DNA of 64,000 nucleotides, from the NCBI GenBank assembly GCA_965222015.1, contig CBDCTL010000008.1, forward strand, positions 62,001 through 126,000, read 5' to 3'. Every line of letters starts with the position of its first letter. Within the stretch, counting starts at the first letter, position 1. The DNA comes from JANQPX01 sp965222015 (GTDB taxonomy: Bacteria > Pseudomonadota > Alphaproteobacteria > Geminicoccales > Geminicoccaceae). Of the stretch, positions 49,725-58,492 are shown piece by piece. The notes beneath the pieces are model-generated. The model ran no database searches. It was not told where the DNA came from and worked only from the letters and a program-made list of their open reading frames with translations. The translations under genes and the position numbers were made by a program.

Positions 49725-50594
49725 CTAGCCATCGATGGTTCTGCAGCCCTCCTGTCCGCGGCAGATCTTTCTGAGATGGATTTCGGTCTTGAGCCCTCCG
49801 CCCTGGGTCTTCATGGAATAGGGTGCTGGATCGTCTTCGTCGGTAACGATGAGCTCGACCCAGCGCTGACCATCTTCATTGGCCCAGTTGGCGAGCATGT
49901 CCTTGGAGCTGAAGCCTGCGAGCGGCTGCAGTTCGACCCTGAATCGAAGGGCGGGCCGCCGTTCGCCGTCATATCGAACCGTAGGCCGATCGAGAAACTC
50001 GAGATCCAGGCGGTAACGCCGACGGCCGTCGAAGACCTCCAGCGTTTGGCCCGGCATCGGCGGCTGGCCGGTCCCGATGGTCTGAAGGCCGCGATCATTT
50101 CGATGCTCGCGAATCCAGTGGCGCAGCTGCAATACGGCTGTGAGCGGATCGACTGCCCCCTCGCGCAGCGCTTGCGGGACCTTGCTGTCCCTCGGCTTGC
50201 CGCGTTTCCAATTCTCCAGCGAGACGATCCGGCCGTCGTCGGGATGATAGCGAATCGCGACCCGACGATCGCTCTTGTTGGTCTCGTATCGGGAATCGAA
50301 ACTGACGGAACGCGGTGCGCCGGTCTCCGAATGCAGGGCGCTCATCGCCTTGGCCTTGCTCTTGTAACCGGTGATCAGCCGAAACAATCCCTGACTTTTC
50401 ATCTTCAGGGAGCTCGCAACGCCGTCCTCGACAGTGTCGATCGAGAGCTTCAGCTCGCCGGCGCTCACGCCGGCCATGGTCATCGTCATGAAGAGATCGA
50501 GATCGGTCGGCACGCCCTCGGCGCCGGTTCGAGGCGACAGGATGAGAACGGCGATCAAGCCGCAGACCACGCCCGTTCTTCTCAAGATCTTCAT
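49725..50594 (-). CDS. DUF3108 domain-containing exported protein
   Basis: A 289-residue protein with a signal peptide (MKILRRTGVVCGLIAVLILSPRTGA) and the DUF3108 beta-rich fold: DLFMTMTMAGVSAGELKLSID, KSQGLFRLITGYKSKA and FDSRYETNKSDRRVAIRY. Likely periplasmic or outer-membrane-associated; function unknown. Start 50594 (second of two ATGs) has GGAG 5 nt upstream. It follows the AhpD-like gene by 54 bp and could be co-transcribed. Confidence 0.85.
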   Translation of the reverse strand: MKILRRTGVVCGLIAVLILSPRTGAEGVPTDLDLFMTMTMAGVSAGELKLSIDTVEDGVASSLKMKSQGLFRLITGYKSKAKAMSALHSETGAPRSVSFDSRYETNKSDRRVAIRYHPDDGRIVSLENWKRGKPRDSKVPQALREGAVDPLTAVLQLRHWIREHRNDRGLQTIGTGQPPMPGQTLEVFDGRRRYRLDLEFLDRPTVRYDGERRPALRFRVELQPLAGFSSKDMLANWANEDGQRWVELIVTDEDDPAPYSMKTQGGGLKTEIHLRKICRGQEGCRTIDG

Positions 50595-50648
50595 CATCTC
50601 TCCACTTCCGCCGAGGCCGATCATCCCCAAGGGCAGCCATGCCTCGTG

Positions 50649-51227
50649 TCAGAGCTCTTGCCTGGTGTCGCTCGAGAACCTAGCCATCCCGAGCTGAACG
50701 AAGTCTGACTCGATATCGATTTCCAGAGCCTGATTGATCCGGTTGAAGGCCCCGGCGAGACCGATACGCCAGGTCAGCTCCGCGATCTCCGCCTCCGAAA
50801 ATTGCGCCCGCAGCCTCTCGAAAAACCTATCGGTGATCCGCCCGGGCGCATCGTTGACCGAGAGCGCATACCGCACCACCAGCCGATCCTTTTCATCGAG
50901 TTCGGGGTGGTTCTCATGGTCCGGCAGGCGCGCAATGCCTTCCTCACTCATGCCTTCGACCGAAAGCGCCGGTGCATGATGAGCGATGCAGTAGTCACAT
51001 TGGTTGCGTTTTGCAACCGTAACGTTCAAAAGCTCGACATGGCGCCGGGTCAGACAAGTGACCTTCCGCCATGCGAACAGCAAGGCCATGACGTGTTCGA
51101 GCACCGGCGGACAATGCGCCATGGTTCTGATCTGATTGGCGAAAGGGCCATAGCTCTCGATGGCATCGTAGATCCGATGCAGCCGAGGGTCCGCATCGTC
51201 GCGCTCGATATAGGAAAGTCTGGTCAC
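50649..51227 (-). CDS. AhpD-like carboxymuconolactone decarboxylase family protein
   Basis: A 192-residue all-helical protein. The CxxC-x3-H redox motif is seen in NQCDYCIAHHAPAL, as in AhpD and peroxidase-related CMD proteins; LTRRHVELLNVTVAKRN precedes it. Likely reduces peroxides or a disulfide partner. The GTG start at 51227 follows AGGA at 7 nt; the upstream ATG (51272) lacks a site. Separate from the TRAP genes by about 130 bp. Confidence 0.85.
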   Translation of the reverse strand: MTRLSYIERDDADPRLHRIYDAIESYGPFANQIRTMAHCPPVLEHVMALLFAWRKVTCLTRRHVELLNVTVAKRNQCDYCIAHHAPALSVEGMSEEGIARLPDHENHPELDEKDRLVVRYALSVNDAPGRITDRFFERLRAQFSEAEIAELTWRIGLAGAFNRINQALEIDIESDFVQLGMARFSSDTRQEL

Positions 51228-51360
51228 ATCCGTTCCTCGTTGCCGAACCCGTTCTCCGCTATCGCACAACAAGGTTAGCTTTTTGTTAACGATGTCCAGC
51301 TATGGTCCGACGCCATCGCTGCAGCGTCACAGGTAGGTTGACGCCGGCCCGCGTCGGACC

Positions 51361-52671
51361 TCAGCCGGGGGCCTGGCGCATGGTTTCGGGAAGGAAGGTG
51401 GCAAGTTCTGGAAACATGACGAGGATGGAGACCATCAGGCACATCAGGAGGAAAAAGGGGAGTGCGGTGCGCGCAATGTAACTGATCTCATGTCCGGTCA
51501 TGCCCTGGAGCACGAAGAGGTTGAAGCCGATCGGCGGGGTGATCTGGGCCATTTCGACCACGACGACGATGAAGATGCCGAACCAGATCATGTCGATGCC
51601 CGCGCCGCGCACCATGGGGTCGACCACGGCCATGGTCAGCACGACGGAGCTGATGCCGTCGAGGAAGCAGCCGAGAACGATGTAGAACACGGTGAGGGCC
51701 GCGATCAGGGCGATCGGGCTCAGTTCCAGGGACGCGATCCAGCCAGCGAGCGCACGCGGCAGGCCGGTGAAGCCCATGGCCAAAGCGAGAAAGGCGGCGC
51801 CGGCGAGGATGAGCGCGATCATGCAGGAGGTGCGGGTGGCGCCCATCAGGCTCTCGACGAAGCTCGCTCTGTCCAGCGAGCCCTGGAGTGCAGCCAGGGC
51901 CAGCGCACCGATGACGCCGAAGGCTGCGGCTTCGGTCGCGGTAGCGAAGCCGAGATAGATCGAGCCGAGCACGGTCAGAATGAGACAGATCACGGGAATC
52001 AGAAAACGGCTCTCGCGCACCCGCTCGGTGAAGGAAAGAGTCGTTTCCGGAACCGGGACCTGTCCCTTCCGGACGAAGGACCAGATGCCGATATAGCCCA
52101 TGAACAGCGCGGCGAGGGTGAGGCCGGGAAGGATACCGGCCATGAACAGCTTGGAGATCGATTCCTGGATGGTCACGCCGTAGACGATCAGCGTGAGCGA
52201 CGGCGGGATCATCAGGCCGAGCGTGCCGGCGCCGGCGAGCGTGCCGACGATCATCATCTCGGGATAGCCGCGCTTTCGAAGCTCGGGAATCGACATCTTG
52301 CCGACGGTGGTGACCGTGGCGGCGGAGCTGCCTGAAACCGCCGCGAAGACCGTGCAGCCGACGATGTTGGTGTGCAGGAGCCGTCCCGGCAGATTGGCCA
52401 GCCAGGGCGAAAGACCCTTGAACATATCCTCGGACAGTCTCGTTCGGAAAAGGATCTCGCCCATCCAGATAAACAAAGGCAGGGCGGTCAGGGACCAGGA
52501 GGACGAGGCCCGCCAGATGGTCGTGATCATGGCGTCGCCGGCCGGGCGGGAGGTGAACAATTCCATGCCGAACCAGGCGACGCCGAGCAGCGCCAGCCCG
52601 ACCCAGACGCCCGTACCGAGCAGCAAAAACAGCACGAACAGGAACAGCCCGGTCAGATAGATCTCATCCAT
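51361..52671 (-). CDS. dctM: TRAP transporter large permease
   Basis: A 436-residue, about 12-TM DctM-family protein: FLLLGTGVWVGLALLGVAWF start, SGSSAATVTTVGKMSIPELRKRGYP substrate-site region, LGLMIPPSLTLIVYGV, FLDGISSVVLTMAVVDPM and ITPPIGFNLFVLQGM near the end. It drives uptake with a sodium gradient, partnered by DctQ and DctP. Last gene of dctPQM. Confidence 0.95.
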   Translation of the reverse strand: MDEIYLTGLFLFVLFLLLGTGVWVGLALLGVAWFGMELFTSRPAGDAMITTIWRASSSWSLTALPLFIWMGEILFRTRLSEDMFKGLSPWLANLPGRLLHTNIVGCTVFAAVSGSSAATVTTVGKMSIPELRKRGYPEMMIVGTLAGAGTLGLMIPPSLTLIVYGVTIQESISKLFMAGILPGLTLAALFMGYIGIWSFVRKGQVPVPETTLSFTERVRESRFLIPVICLILTVLGSIYLGFATATEAAAFGVIGALALAALQGSLDRASFVESLMGATRTSCMIALILAGAAFLALAMGFTGLPRALAGWIASLELSPIALIAALTVFYIVLGCFLDGISSVVLTMAVVDPMVRGAGIDMIWFGIFIVVVVEMAQITPPIGFNLFVLQGMTGHEISYIARTALPFFLLMCLMVSILVMFPELATFLPETMRQAPG

Positions 52672-52716
52672 GGAGGCGCTCCGCGAGGCCTCGGGCCGAG
52701 GGTGCGGCCCCGCCCC

Positions 52717-53232
52717 TCATTCGACGCTCCCCTTCCCGAGTTCGTGGCTGCCACCCGCGAGGATGCGGATCAGACGATCGATCATGGCAACGGCGAACAG
52801 CGTTGCGCCGGCGGCCATCGGCAGCTGCGGAATCCAGATCGGCGTCGCGTCCTGCCCCTGCGAGATGTCGTTCAGCATGATGGACACGCGCACCGCCTTG
52901 ATCGCGTAGAAGGCCAGAAAAACGGCGAGCATCGAACCTAGGCCGAAGCACCAGATCTCCGCCGCGCGACGAAAGCGGCCCAGCTGATTCAAGAGCAGCG
53001 AGACGCGGATATGGCCGCCGTGATTGAGGGTGTGGGCGAGCGCGAAAAACGATGCGGCCGCCATGCAGTAGCCGGCATAGGCGGTGGAGCCGAGGAAAAT
53101 CATGCCGCTCCAGCGGGCGATCATCTGAAGGCATATGATGATCAGAAGCGCAATCAGGCAAAGCGCCGCCAGCCCGCCGGCAAGATCGTAGAGCCGATCC
53201 AGCCACATGCGCAGTTTCTCGAGACCTGCCAT
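52717..53232 (-). CDS. dctQ: TRAP transporter small permease
   Basis: A 171-residue, four-TM DctQ protein: GGLAALCLIALLIIICLQMIAR, ALAHTLNHGGHIRVSLLLNQ and the final IWIPQLPMAAGATLFAVAMIDRL. Start 53232 (MAGLEKLRMWLDRLYD) fits family length; a longer frame overlaps dctP. Lies between dctP and dctM. Confidence 0.92.
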   Translation of the reverse strand: MAGLEKLRMWLDRLYDLAGGLAALCLIALLIIICLQMIARWSGMIFLGSTAYAGYCMAAASFFALAHTLNHGGHIRVSLLLNQLGRFRRAAEIWCFGLGSMLAVFLAFYAIKAVRVSIMLNDISQGQDATPIWIPQLPMAAGATLFAVAMIDRLIRILAGGSHELGKGSVE

Positions 53233-53290
53233 GGCCTTGCGAGGCCCGAGTCGAGGCGGGCTCGTCACTCCGCCCCGTCCGGCCCTGCCC

Positions 53291-54265
53291 TCACTCCGCC
53301 TTGAACTGATCGACGATCGCCTTGCCGTCGTCACCTGCGGATTCAAGCCACTCGGCGGTCATGGTCTCGCCGATGCCGAGCAGGTCGGCCCGAAGCTGTT
53401 CTCCGGGCGGCTGGACGCTCATGCCGTTGGCGGTCAGCTGCTCCTTGTACCATTCGGCCAGTTCCATCGACTTCGCCGTGCCGGCTTTTTCGGCCGTGGC
53501 TGCACAATCCTGCATCGCCCCTTGAGTCGTTGCGTCCAGGCCGGACCAGCTGTCCTTGTTGACGAACACGTAGTTGCGAGGCAGCCAGGCATCGGTCGCA
53601 TACCAATGGGTCAGGTGCTCCCAGACCTTTTCGTCGTAGCCGGTCGAACCGGATGAGATGAAGCTCTCGGCAACGCCGGTCGCCAGCGCCTGGCTGAGTT
53701 CGGCGGCTTCGATCTGCACGGGCACGGCGCCCATCAGTTCGGCCATGCGTGCGGTCGCATTGTTGTAGCTTCGGAACTTGACGCCCTCCATGTCCGCGGC
53801 CGAGGTCAGCTCCTTCTTGGCGTAGATCCCCTGCGGCGGCCAAGGCACAGAGTAGAGAAGCACCAGGTTCTGCTGATCCAGCACCTCCTCGAGCGTCGGC
53901 CTCGCGATCTCCCAAAGTTTGACCGAGGCGTCATAGCCGGTTGCCAGAAACGGTACGGAATCGACGCCGAAAATCGGGCTCTCGTTCTGATGCGCGGACA
54001 GCAGGCGCTCGCCGATCGGCGCCTGGCCGGTCTGGACCGCGCGCTTGATGTCGCTGCCGGAGAACAGCGATCCATTGGCGTGGATCACCAGTTCGAATTC
54101 GCCGCCTGTGACCTCTGCGACGCAGTCGGCGAAAGCCTTACCGGTCTCGGTGTGAAAGTTGTTCTCGGGATACGCCATGGGCATGTCCCAGGATTCGGCA
54201 GCCAGAAGCGGAGCCGCGGCAGCGGATGTGAGCGCGGCAACTGTCAGAAATGAGAGCGTTTTCAC
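53291..54265 (-). CDS. dctP: TRAP transporter substrate-binding protein
   Basis: A 324-residue periplasmic protein with signal peptide (KTLSFLTVAALTSAAAAPLLAA). DctP fold: MAYPENNFHTETGKAFADCV, LFSGSDIKRAVQTGQAPIGE, GVKFRSYNNATARMAELMG (Arg for carboxylate) and ELSQALATGVAESFI. The substrate is an organic acid, not further defined. GTG start with GAGGAGG 7 nt upstream. First gene of dctPQM. Confidence 0.93.
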   Translation of the reverse strand: MKTLSFLTVAALTSAAAAPLLAAESWDMPMAYPENNFHTETGKAFADCVAEVTGGEFELVIHANGSLFSGSDIKRAVQTGQAPIGERLLSAHQNESPIFGVDSVPFLATGYDASVKLWEIARPTLEEVLDQQNLVLLYSVPWPPQGIYAKKELTSAADMEGVKFRSYNNATARMAELMGAVPVQIEAAELSQALATGVAESFISSGSTGYDEKVWEHLTHWYATDAWLPRNYVFVNKDSWSGLDATTQGAMQDCAATAEKAGTAKSMELAEWYKEQLTANGMSVQPPGEQLRADLLGIGETMTAEWLESAGDDGKAIVDQFKAE

Positions 54266-54456
54266 CGAGAAGCCTCCTCGTTTTCGTTCGATCGTGACCT
54301 TTTCTCATGCTGGCCGGTTTTGACGCGATCGCCAACGGTTTTTTCCCGATGGATCACTCCGCAAGGTGGAGAATGGAGCTCCGATTCCGATATGGCCATT
54401 AAGAGATTCTTCATCAAAACCGACTAAACGGAAAACACAATGCCAAGGAGTGTTGT

Positions 54457-54648
54457 GTGCAAAGTCGTCCTTTCGCTATCACGCCGGCCGTGGACCTGAA
54501 CATCGCCGATGCCGCCGGGAGATCGGCCGGAACACCGGCTTCAGGCCAAGCCGGCGCCGACAAGGCCCATCAGGACGAACCGATCCTCACGCCCGAACAT
54601 GACAGCCTGACGGCATTGGCACCGGTCGACGCCAGGAGCATGCTCTGA
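54457..54648 (+). CDS. Possible small protein upstream of GGDEF-EAL gene
   Basis: A 63-residue frame from GTG 54457 with AAGGAG about 7 nt upstream, ending 14 bp before the GGDEF-EAL start. Composition is Ala/Asp/Pro-rich with no hydrophobic segment (AGTPASGQAGADKAHQ). Not recognised; could be a flagellar-type FlaG-like short protein or a leader. Supported only by site and spacing. Confidence 0.35.
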   Translation: MQSRPFAITPAVDLNIADAAGRSAGTPASGQAGADKAHQDEPILTPEHDSLTALAPVDARSML

Positions 54649-54662
54649 TCGACGGATCGACC

Positions 54663-56807
54663 ATGGCATCCGCCGATGGCTGGTTCGTCCGAGGCTATAA
54701 ATCTCTGACCTTCGGCCTCGCGCACCGGTTGGCCTTGATCTTCGGTTCGCTGCTGAGCCTCTTCGTCGCGATCGCGATCGTCGTCAACGTCAACATCGAA
54801 CTCGACCTCGTGCGGCAGCGCCTGACCGAGAAGGCAACACATCTCGGTATGCTGATCGCGGATCTGACCGCCTCCAATCTCGACGCCATGCGCCTGTCAG
54901 AGCTCGAATCCGTGTATCACGATCTGAAGCGCCAGCCCTATGTCGACTATGTCTACGTCGTCGACGACGCCGCGACCGTCCTGGTCGCAGGCGGCGGCAG
55001 GTCGGCCGAGGACCTCGACATCATCGATACCGGCCTCGTCGAGGGTGCGCGTGCCAACGGGCGCATGCAGAGAACGCGAAGCGGCGACATCGAGCACATC
55101 GCGATCCCGGTCCGAATGGGAACCCGTCATCTGGGAACGCTTCGCTTCGGAATCCCTTTGGGTGCCTACGATCGCGATCTGCGCGTCGTGTGGCTGCGCA
55201 ATCTCATCGTCGGCCCTCTCATCGTCCTTCTCGGGATGGTCCTGATCGTCCTGATCGCCAGGAGACTGACCGAACCCCTCGACGTCCTGATCGCTTCGAC
55301 GGACCGGGCGGCGCAAGGCGAGCTCGACCAGTTCATCGAACTCGATTCCAACGACGAGCTCGGACAACTGGCCAGATCCTTCAATGTGATGCTCGACGCG
55401 CTCCGCAAGAGCATCGACGAAGTTCACGAGCTGGCCTACCGGGACAAGCTGACCGCCCTGCCCAATCGCGCCTGGTTTCACGAGCATCTCAAGCGGATGA
55501 TCTCTGATGGCAAGCGAAGAGGCGAACACGCGGCGGTGCTCTTCCTCGATCTCGATCGTTTCAAACACGTCAACGACACCCTCGGACATGACGCCGGGGA
55601 CCAGCTTCTCGCCGCGTTTGCCGAGCGGCTTCGGAACTGCGTTCGCGACTCGGACGGAATCGCGCTGCTGCGCGCCTACCCGGAGGAGGACGGGCCCGCA
55701 GCGAACAAACCGCCAGCGGCCGTCGCCAGGCTTGGCGGCGACGAGTTCACCATCATGCTTCCGCATCTCTCGAAGTGCGAGGACGCGGCGATCGTCGCCG
55801 AGCGGATCATCGGGTCCCTCGCCGATCCGTTCGAACTCGGGGGTGAAGTGACATTCGTCGGAACCAGCATAGGGATAGCCTGTTTTCCGAAGGACGGAGA
55901 CATGCCCGAGGATCTGCTGAAGCATGCGGATACAGCGATGTATCAGGCCAAGCATGCAGGCCGCAGCACCTACCGCTTCTATGACGCGGGTATCGCCGAG
56001 ATGGCGCTCCAGCGTGTGTCGCTTGAGCGCGATCTGCGGCGGGCCATCGAGGAGAACCAGTTCCGGTTGTTCCTCCAGCCTCTGTTTTCGGTTTCGACAG
56101 GAGAGTTCGTGGGTGCCGAGGCGCTCGTCCGCTGGCAGCATCCGAGAGAGGGACTTTTGACGCCGGACAGATTTCTGTCGATCGCCGAAGAGGCGAGACT
56201 GATGCCTGAGCTGGGCCGCATGACGATTCGAAATGCCCTGCAATCCACCCACGCCTGGCCGACGGTCCGGGGACGCACCCTGCACCTGGCCGTCAACATT
56301 TCCATGGAAGAGCTGGAAACCGACGACTTCGGCGAATGGATGCTCGGCCAGATCGCCGATGCGGGGTTCGATCCCCACGATCTCGTTATCGAGGTCACCG
56401 AAGGCACGATCATGGGCGACAGCGCGTGCATCGATCGGCAGGTGGCGCTGTTGCGCGCCAACGGGGTTCGCTTCGCCGTCGACGACTTCGGTGTCGGCTA
56501 TTCGAACCTGGCCCGCCTCAGACGCCTGGCTTTCGAGACCCTCAAGATCGACCAGAGCCTGATGCATGGCGTCGGCCACGACCGGGACATCGAGATCCTC
56601 GTCACGTCCATCCTGAAGATGGCGAGCGCGCTCGATCTCGACGTCGTCGCCGAGGGGATCGAGACAAGGGAACAATGGACCTTCCTGCAGCGCAACCGAT
56701 GCGGCTTCGCTCAAGGCTATTTCCTGACCAAGCCCATGCCGCACGAGACCTTCCCGGCCTGGGCACGGCGCGAAGTGAGTATCGCGCCTGTCATGGCGGC
56801 GGAGTGA
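54663..56807 (+). CDS. GGDEF-EAL cyclic-di-GMP protein
   Basis: A 714-residue inner-membrane signalling protein. TM1 about residues 20-45, periplasmic sensor ~46-175, TM2 ~178-200, HAMP (LTEPLDVLIASTDRAAQGELDQ), GGDEF domain with LGGDEFTIML, then EAL domain with GAEALVRWQHP, NISMEELE, EVTEGTIM, DDFGVGYSNLARL, KIDQSLM and VVAEGIET. Both synthase and hydrolase signatures are intact, so it could work either way. About 35 extra residues (RAYPEEDGPAANKPPA) lie inside the GGDEF domain before LGGDEF. Confidence 0.95.
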   Translation: MASADGWFVRGYKSLTFGLAHRLALIFGSLLSLFVAIAIVVNVNIELDLVRQRLTEKATHLGMLIADLTASNLDAMRLSELESVYHDLKRQPYVDYVYVVDDAATVLVAGGGRSAEDLDIIDTGLVEGARANGRMQRTRSGDIEHIAIPVRMGTRHLGTLRFGIPLGAYDRDLRVVWLRNLIVGPLIVLLGMVLIVLIARRLTEPLDVLIASTDRAAQGELDQFIELDSNDELGQLARSFNVMLDALRKSIDEVHELAYRDKLTALPNRAWFHEHLKRMISDGKRRGEHAAVLFLDLDRFKHVNDTLGHDAGDQLLAAFAERLRNCVRDSDGIALLRAYPEEDGPAANKPPAAVARLGGDEFTIMLPHLSKCEDAAIVAERIIGSLADPFELGGEVTFVGTSIGIACFPKDGDMPEDLLKHADTAMYQAKHAGRSTYRFYDAGIAEMALQRVSLERDLRRAIEENQFRLFLQPLFSVSTGEFVGAEALVRWQHPREGLLTPDRFLSIAEEARLMPELGRMTIRNALQSTHAWPTVRGRTLHLAVNISMEELETDDFGEWMLGQIADAGFDPHDLVIEVTEGTIMGDSACIDRQVALLRANGVRFAVDDFGVGYSNLARLRRLAFETLKIDQSLMHGVGHDRDIEILVTSILKMASALDLDVVAEGIETREQWTFLQRNRCGFAQGYFLTKPMPHETFPAWARREVSIAPVMAAE

Positions 56808-56867
56808 ACGAGAGACAGTTGTCCACAGCTGCCGCCATCGACCCGCCCGGCGGCACGAGCGCCTCGA

Positions 56868-57626
56868 TCAGACGGTTTCGATCGAAGACGAGGAGCCGGG
56901 CTCATTTCCCGGGGCGGCGAAGGACCGCGGTGCGCGGGCGCGCCGCCACCAGCCGAGCAGGCCGATGATGTCGTAGACCGGCAGGCGAACCGCATCGGCC
57001 AGCGCCCGCGCGTATGGCGCCATATTGGTGCATTCGAGCACGATCGCGCCGACATCAGGTGCCTTGGCGAGCAGCCGATGGCCGGCATCGATGACGTCCG
57101 CCTCGGCCGCGCGGCAATCGAGGGTGCCAAGATCGTTCTGGATGACGCGCGCGAGCTCCCGCCCGCACTCTATCCCCTCGACAGGCAGATCGGTCGGCGC
57201 GCCGACGCCGGCGAAATGGGCCGCCGTCAGCGCACGGCTGTCGATAGTGACCACCCCCACCTGACGGCCAGCCGGCAATGTGGATTGCACCAGCCGAATC
57301 TGGCAAAGGCTGGATGTCAGTACCGGCACGGGACAGCGTGCGGTCAACGTCTTCTGCGCGATCGCCATGAAGCCACAGCTCGTCGTGAGCCAGCCGGCGC
57401 CCTCTTCGGCGAGCCGATACGCGGCCTCCACGAACCGGTCCATCAAGGCATCGGACGGGCCTGCGGCGGTCACGATCCTGTCGACGGTCGCCTGCTCGAT
57501 CACCCGATAGCGTACGGGATAGTCGAAGGTCTCCGCATTGCCGATGTCGCCGGGCACACGCGGAAAGCGGGTGTCGAGCATGAGAATCCCCAGGCTCGGT
57601 GCACCTCCTCGATCGCTGGACCGCAT
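56868..57626 (-). CDS. Aspartate/glutamate racemase family protein
   Basis: A 252-residue protein: LGILMLDTRFPRVPGDIGN, a first-half Cys site in GWLTTSCGFMAIAQ and the second-half Cys in GAIVLECTNMAPYA, the two-cysteine pair of Asp/Glu/hydantoin racemases. Substrate undefined. Start 57626 has AGGAGGGG 8 nt upstream. The C-terminal ~25 residues (ARAPRSFAAPGNEPGSSSS) are low complexity. Confidence 0.85.
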   Translation of the reverse strand: MRSSDRGGAPSLGILMLDTRFPRVPGDIGNAETFDYPVRYRVIEQATVDRIVTAAGPSDALMDRFVEAAYRLAEEGAGWLTTSCGFMAIAQKTLTARCPVPVLTSSLCQIRLVQSTLPAGRQVGVVTIDSRALTAAHFAGVGAPTDLPVEGIECGRELARVIQNDLGTLDCRAAEADVIDAGHRLLAKAPDVGAIVLECTNMAPYARALADAVRLPVYDIIGLLGWWRRARAPRSFAAPGNEPGSSSSIETV

Positions 57627-57818
57627 GGCGGCTGCCCCTCCTGAACGAAACACCCGCATCGAGCATGCCACACATCGAGGCCGATGCGTGGATTTTTCCG
57701 CCGTCCAGGATCCGATCGGCATTGCCAGGGGCCATGATCGAAGGAACATCAAGGGGGGAAAGGACGTTGAAGGAATATATCGTGACTTCGGCGCTCTGAC
57801 GCCACGGAGGGAAATGAA

Positions 57819-58349
57819 ATGACCACCAGCTACAGCGAAGAGGAACTGCACCTGCTCGCAGGCGTGCCGCACATGATCGGCTCGGCCATGTCGATGGCCG
57901 GCAAGAGCGGCTTCTTCGGTACCGGCAAGGAGATGTTCGCGAGCGCCCGATCGGTTCTCGACGGCGTGAAGACCTATCCGGACAACGCTCTCATCCAGAG
58001 CCTTCTTCCCAGTGTCGACGGCGGTGTCGGCGCCGCCATGAGCGAAGCCGAAAAGACCCGCGAATGGCTGTCCGCGCGGATGAAGGCGAAAGGCGTCGCC
58101 TCGCGCGAGGACATGGCGGCGCTCGCGGTCGCGGACTGCAGGGAGGCGGCCGCGCTGCTGGGTGCGAAGGCACCACCGGCCGAGGCCGCGGAATACAAGC
58201 AATGGGCGCTTTCGGTCGCGGAAAAAGTCGCCATGTCAGCCTCGGAGGGCGGATTTCTAGGCTTCGGCGGCGAGCAGTTCAGCGAGCCCGAGCAAAAGCT
58301 GCTGGCCGAGATCGAGGCAGCGCTCGGCGCGTTCAGATCGACCGTCTGA
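57819..58349 (+). CDS. Hypothetical protein, unrecognised
   Basis: A 176-residue Ala/Glu-rich, probably helical soluble protein with no signal peptide. It contains two Gly-Phe-rich repeats of similar form: KSGFFGTGKEMFASA (residues ~29-43) and EGGFLGFGGEQFSEPE (~144-159), each followed by a helix, so it may be an internal duplication. The GGAGGG site precedes ATG 57819 and a strong terminator follows. It stands alone between the divergent racemase and glyA. I do not recognise a named family. Confidence 0.7.
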   Translation: MTTSYSEEELHLLAGVPHMIGSAMSMAGKSGFFGTGKEMFASARSVLDGVKTYPDNALIQSLLPSVDGGVGAAMSEAEKTREWLSARMKAKGVASREDMAALAVADCREAAALLGAKAPPAEAAEYKQWALSVAEKVAMSASEGGFLGFGGEQFSEPEQKLLAEIEAALGAFRSTV

Positions 58350-58353
58350 GACC

Positions 58354-58390
58354 CTTCGAGGGCGGGCGCGGGATGGGCCCGCCCTCGAGG
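58354..58390 (+). terminator. Strong hairpin terminator
   Basis: A stem of 14 base pairs (CTTCGAGGGCGGGC with GCCCGCCCTCGAGG, one G-T pair) with a 9-nt loop lies a few bases after the stop at 58349. No T-run follows, so it may be a Rho-assisted or processing hairpin. Confidence 0.6.
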
Positions 58391-58492
58391 CTCCCCATCT
58401 TCGACGGCCGGACCCTTGATGATCGGGTTCACGGACTGTAGGAGAAAACCATCACGCTGCCCCGACCGCCTTTTTCTTGAGAGAACGTCCAG

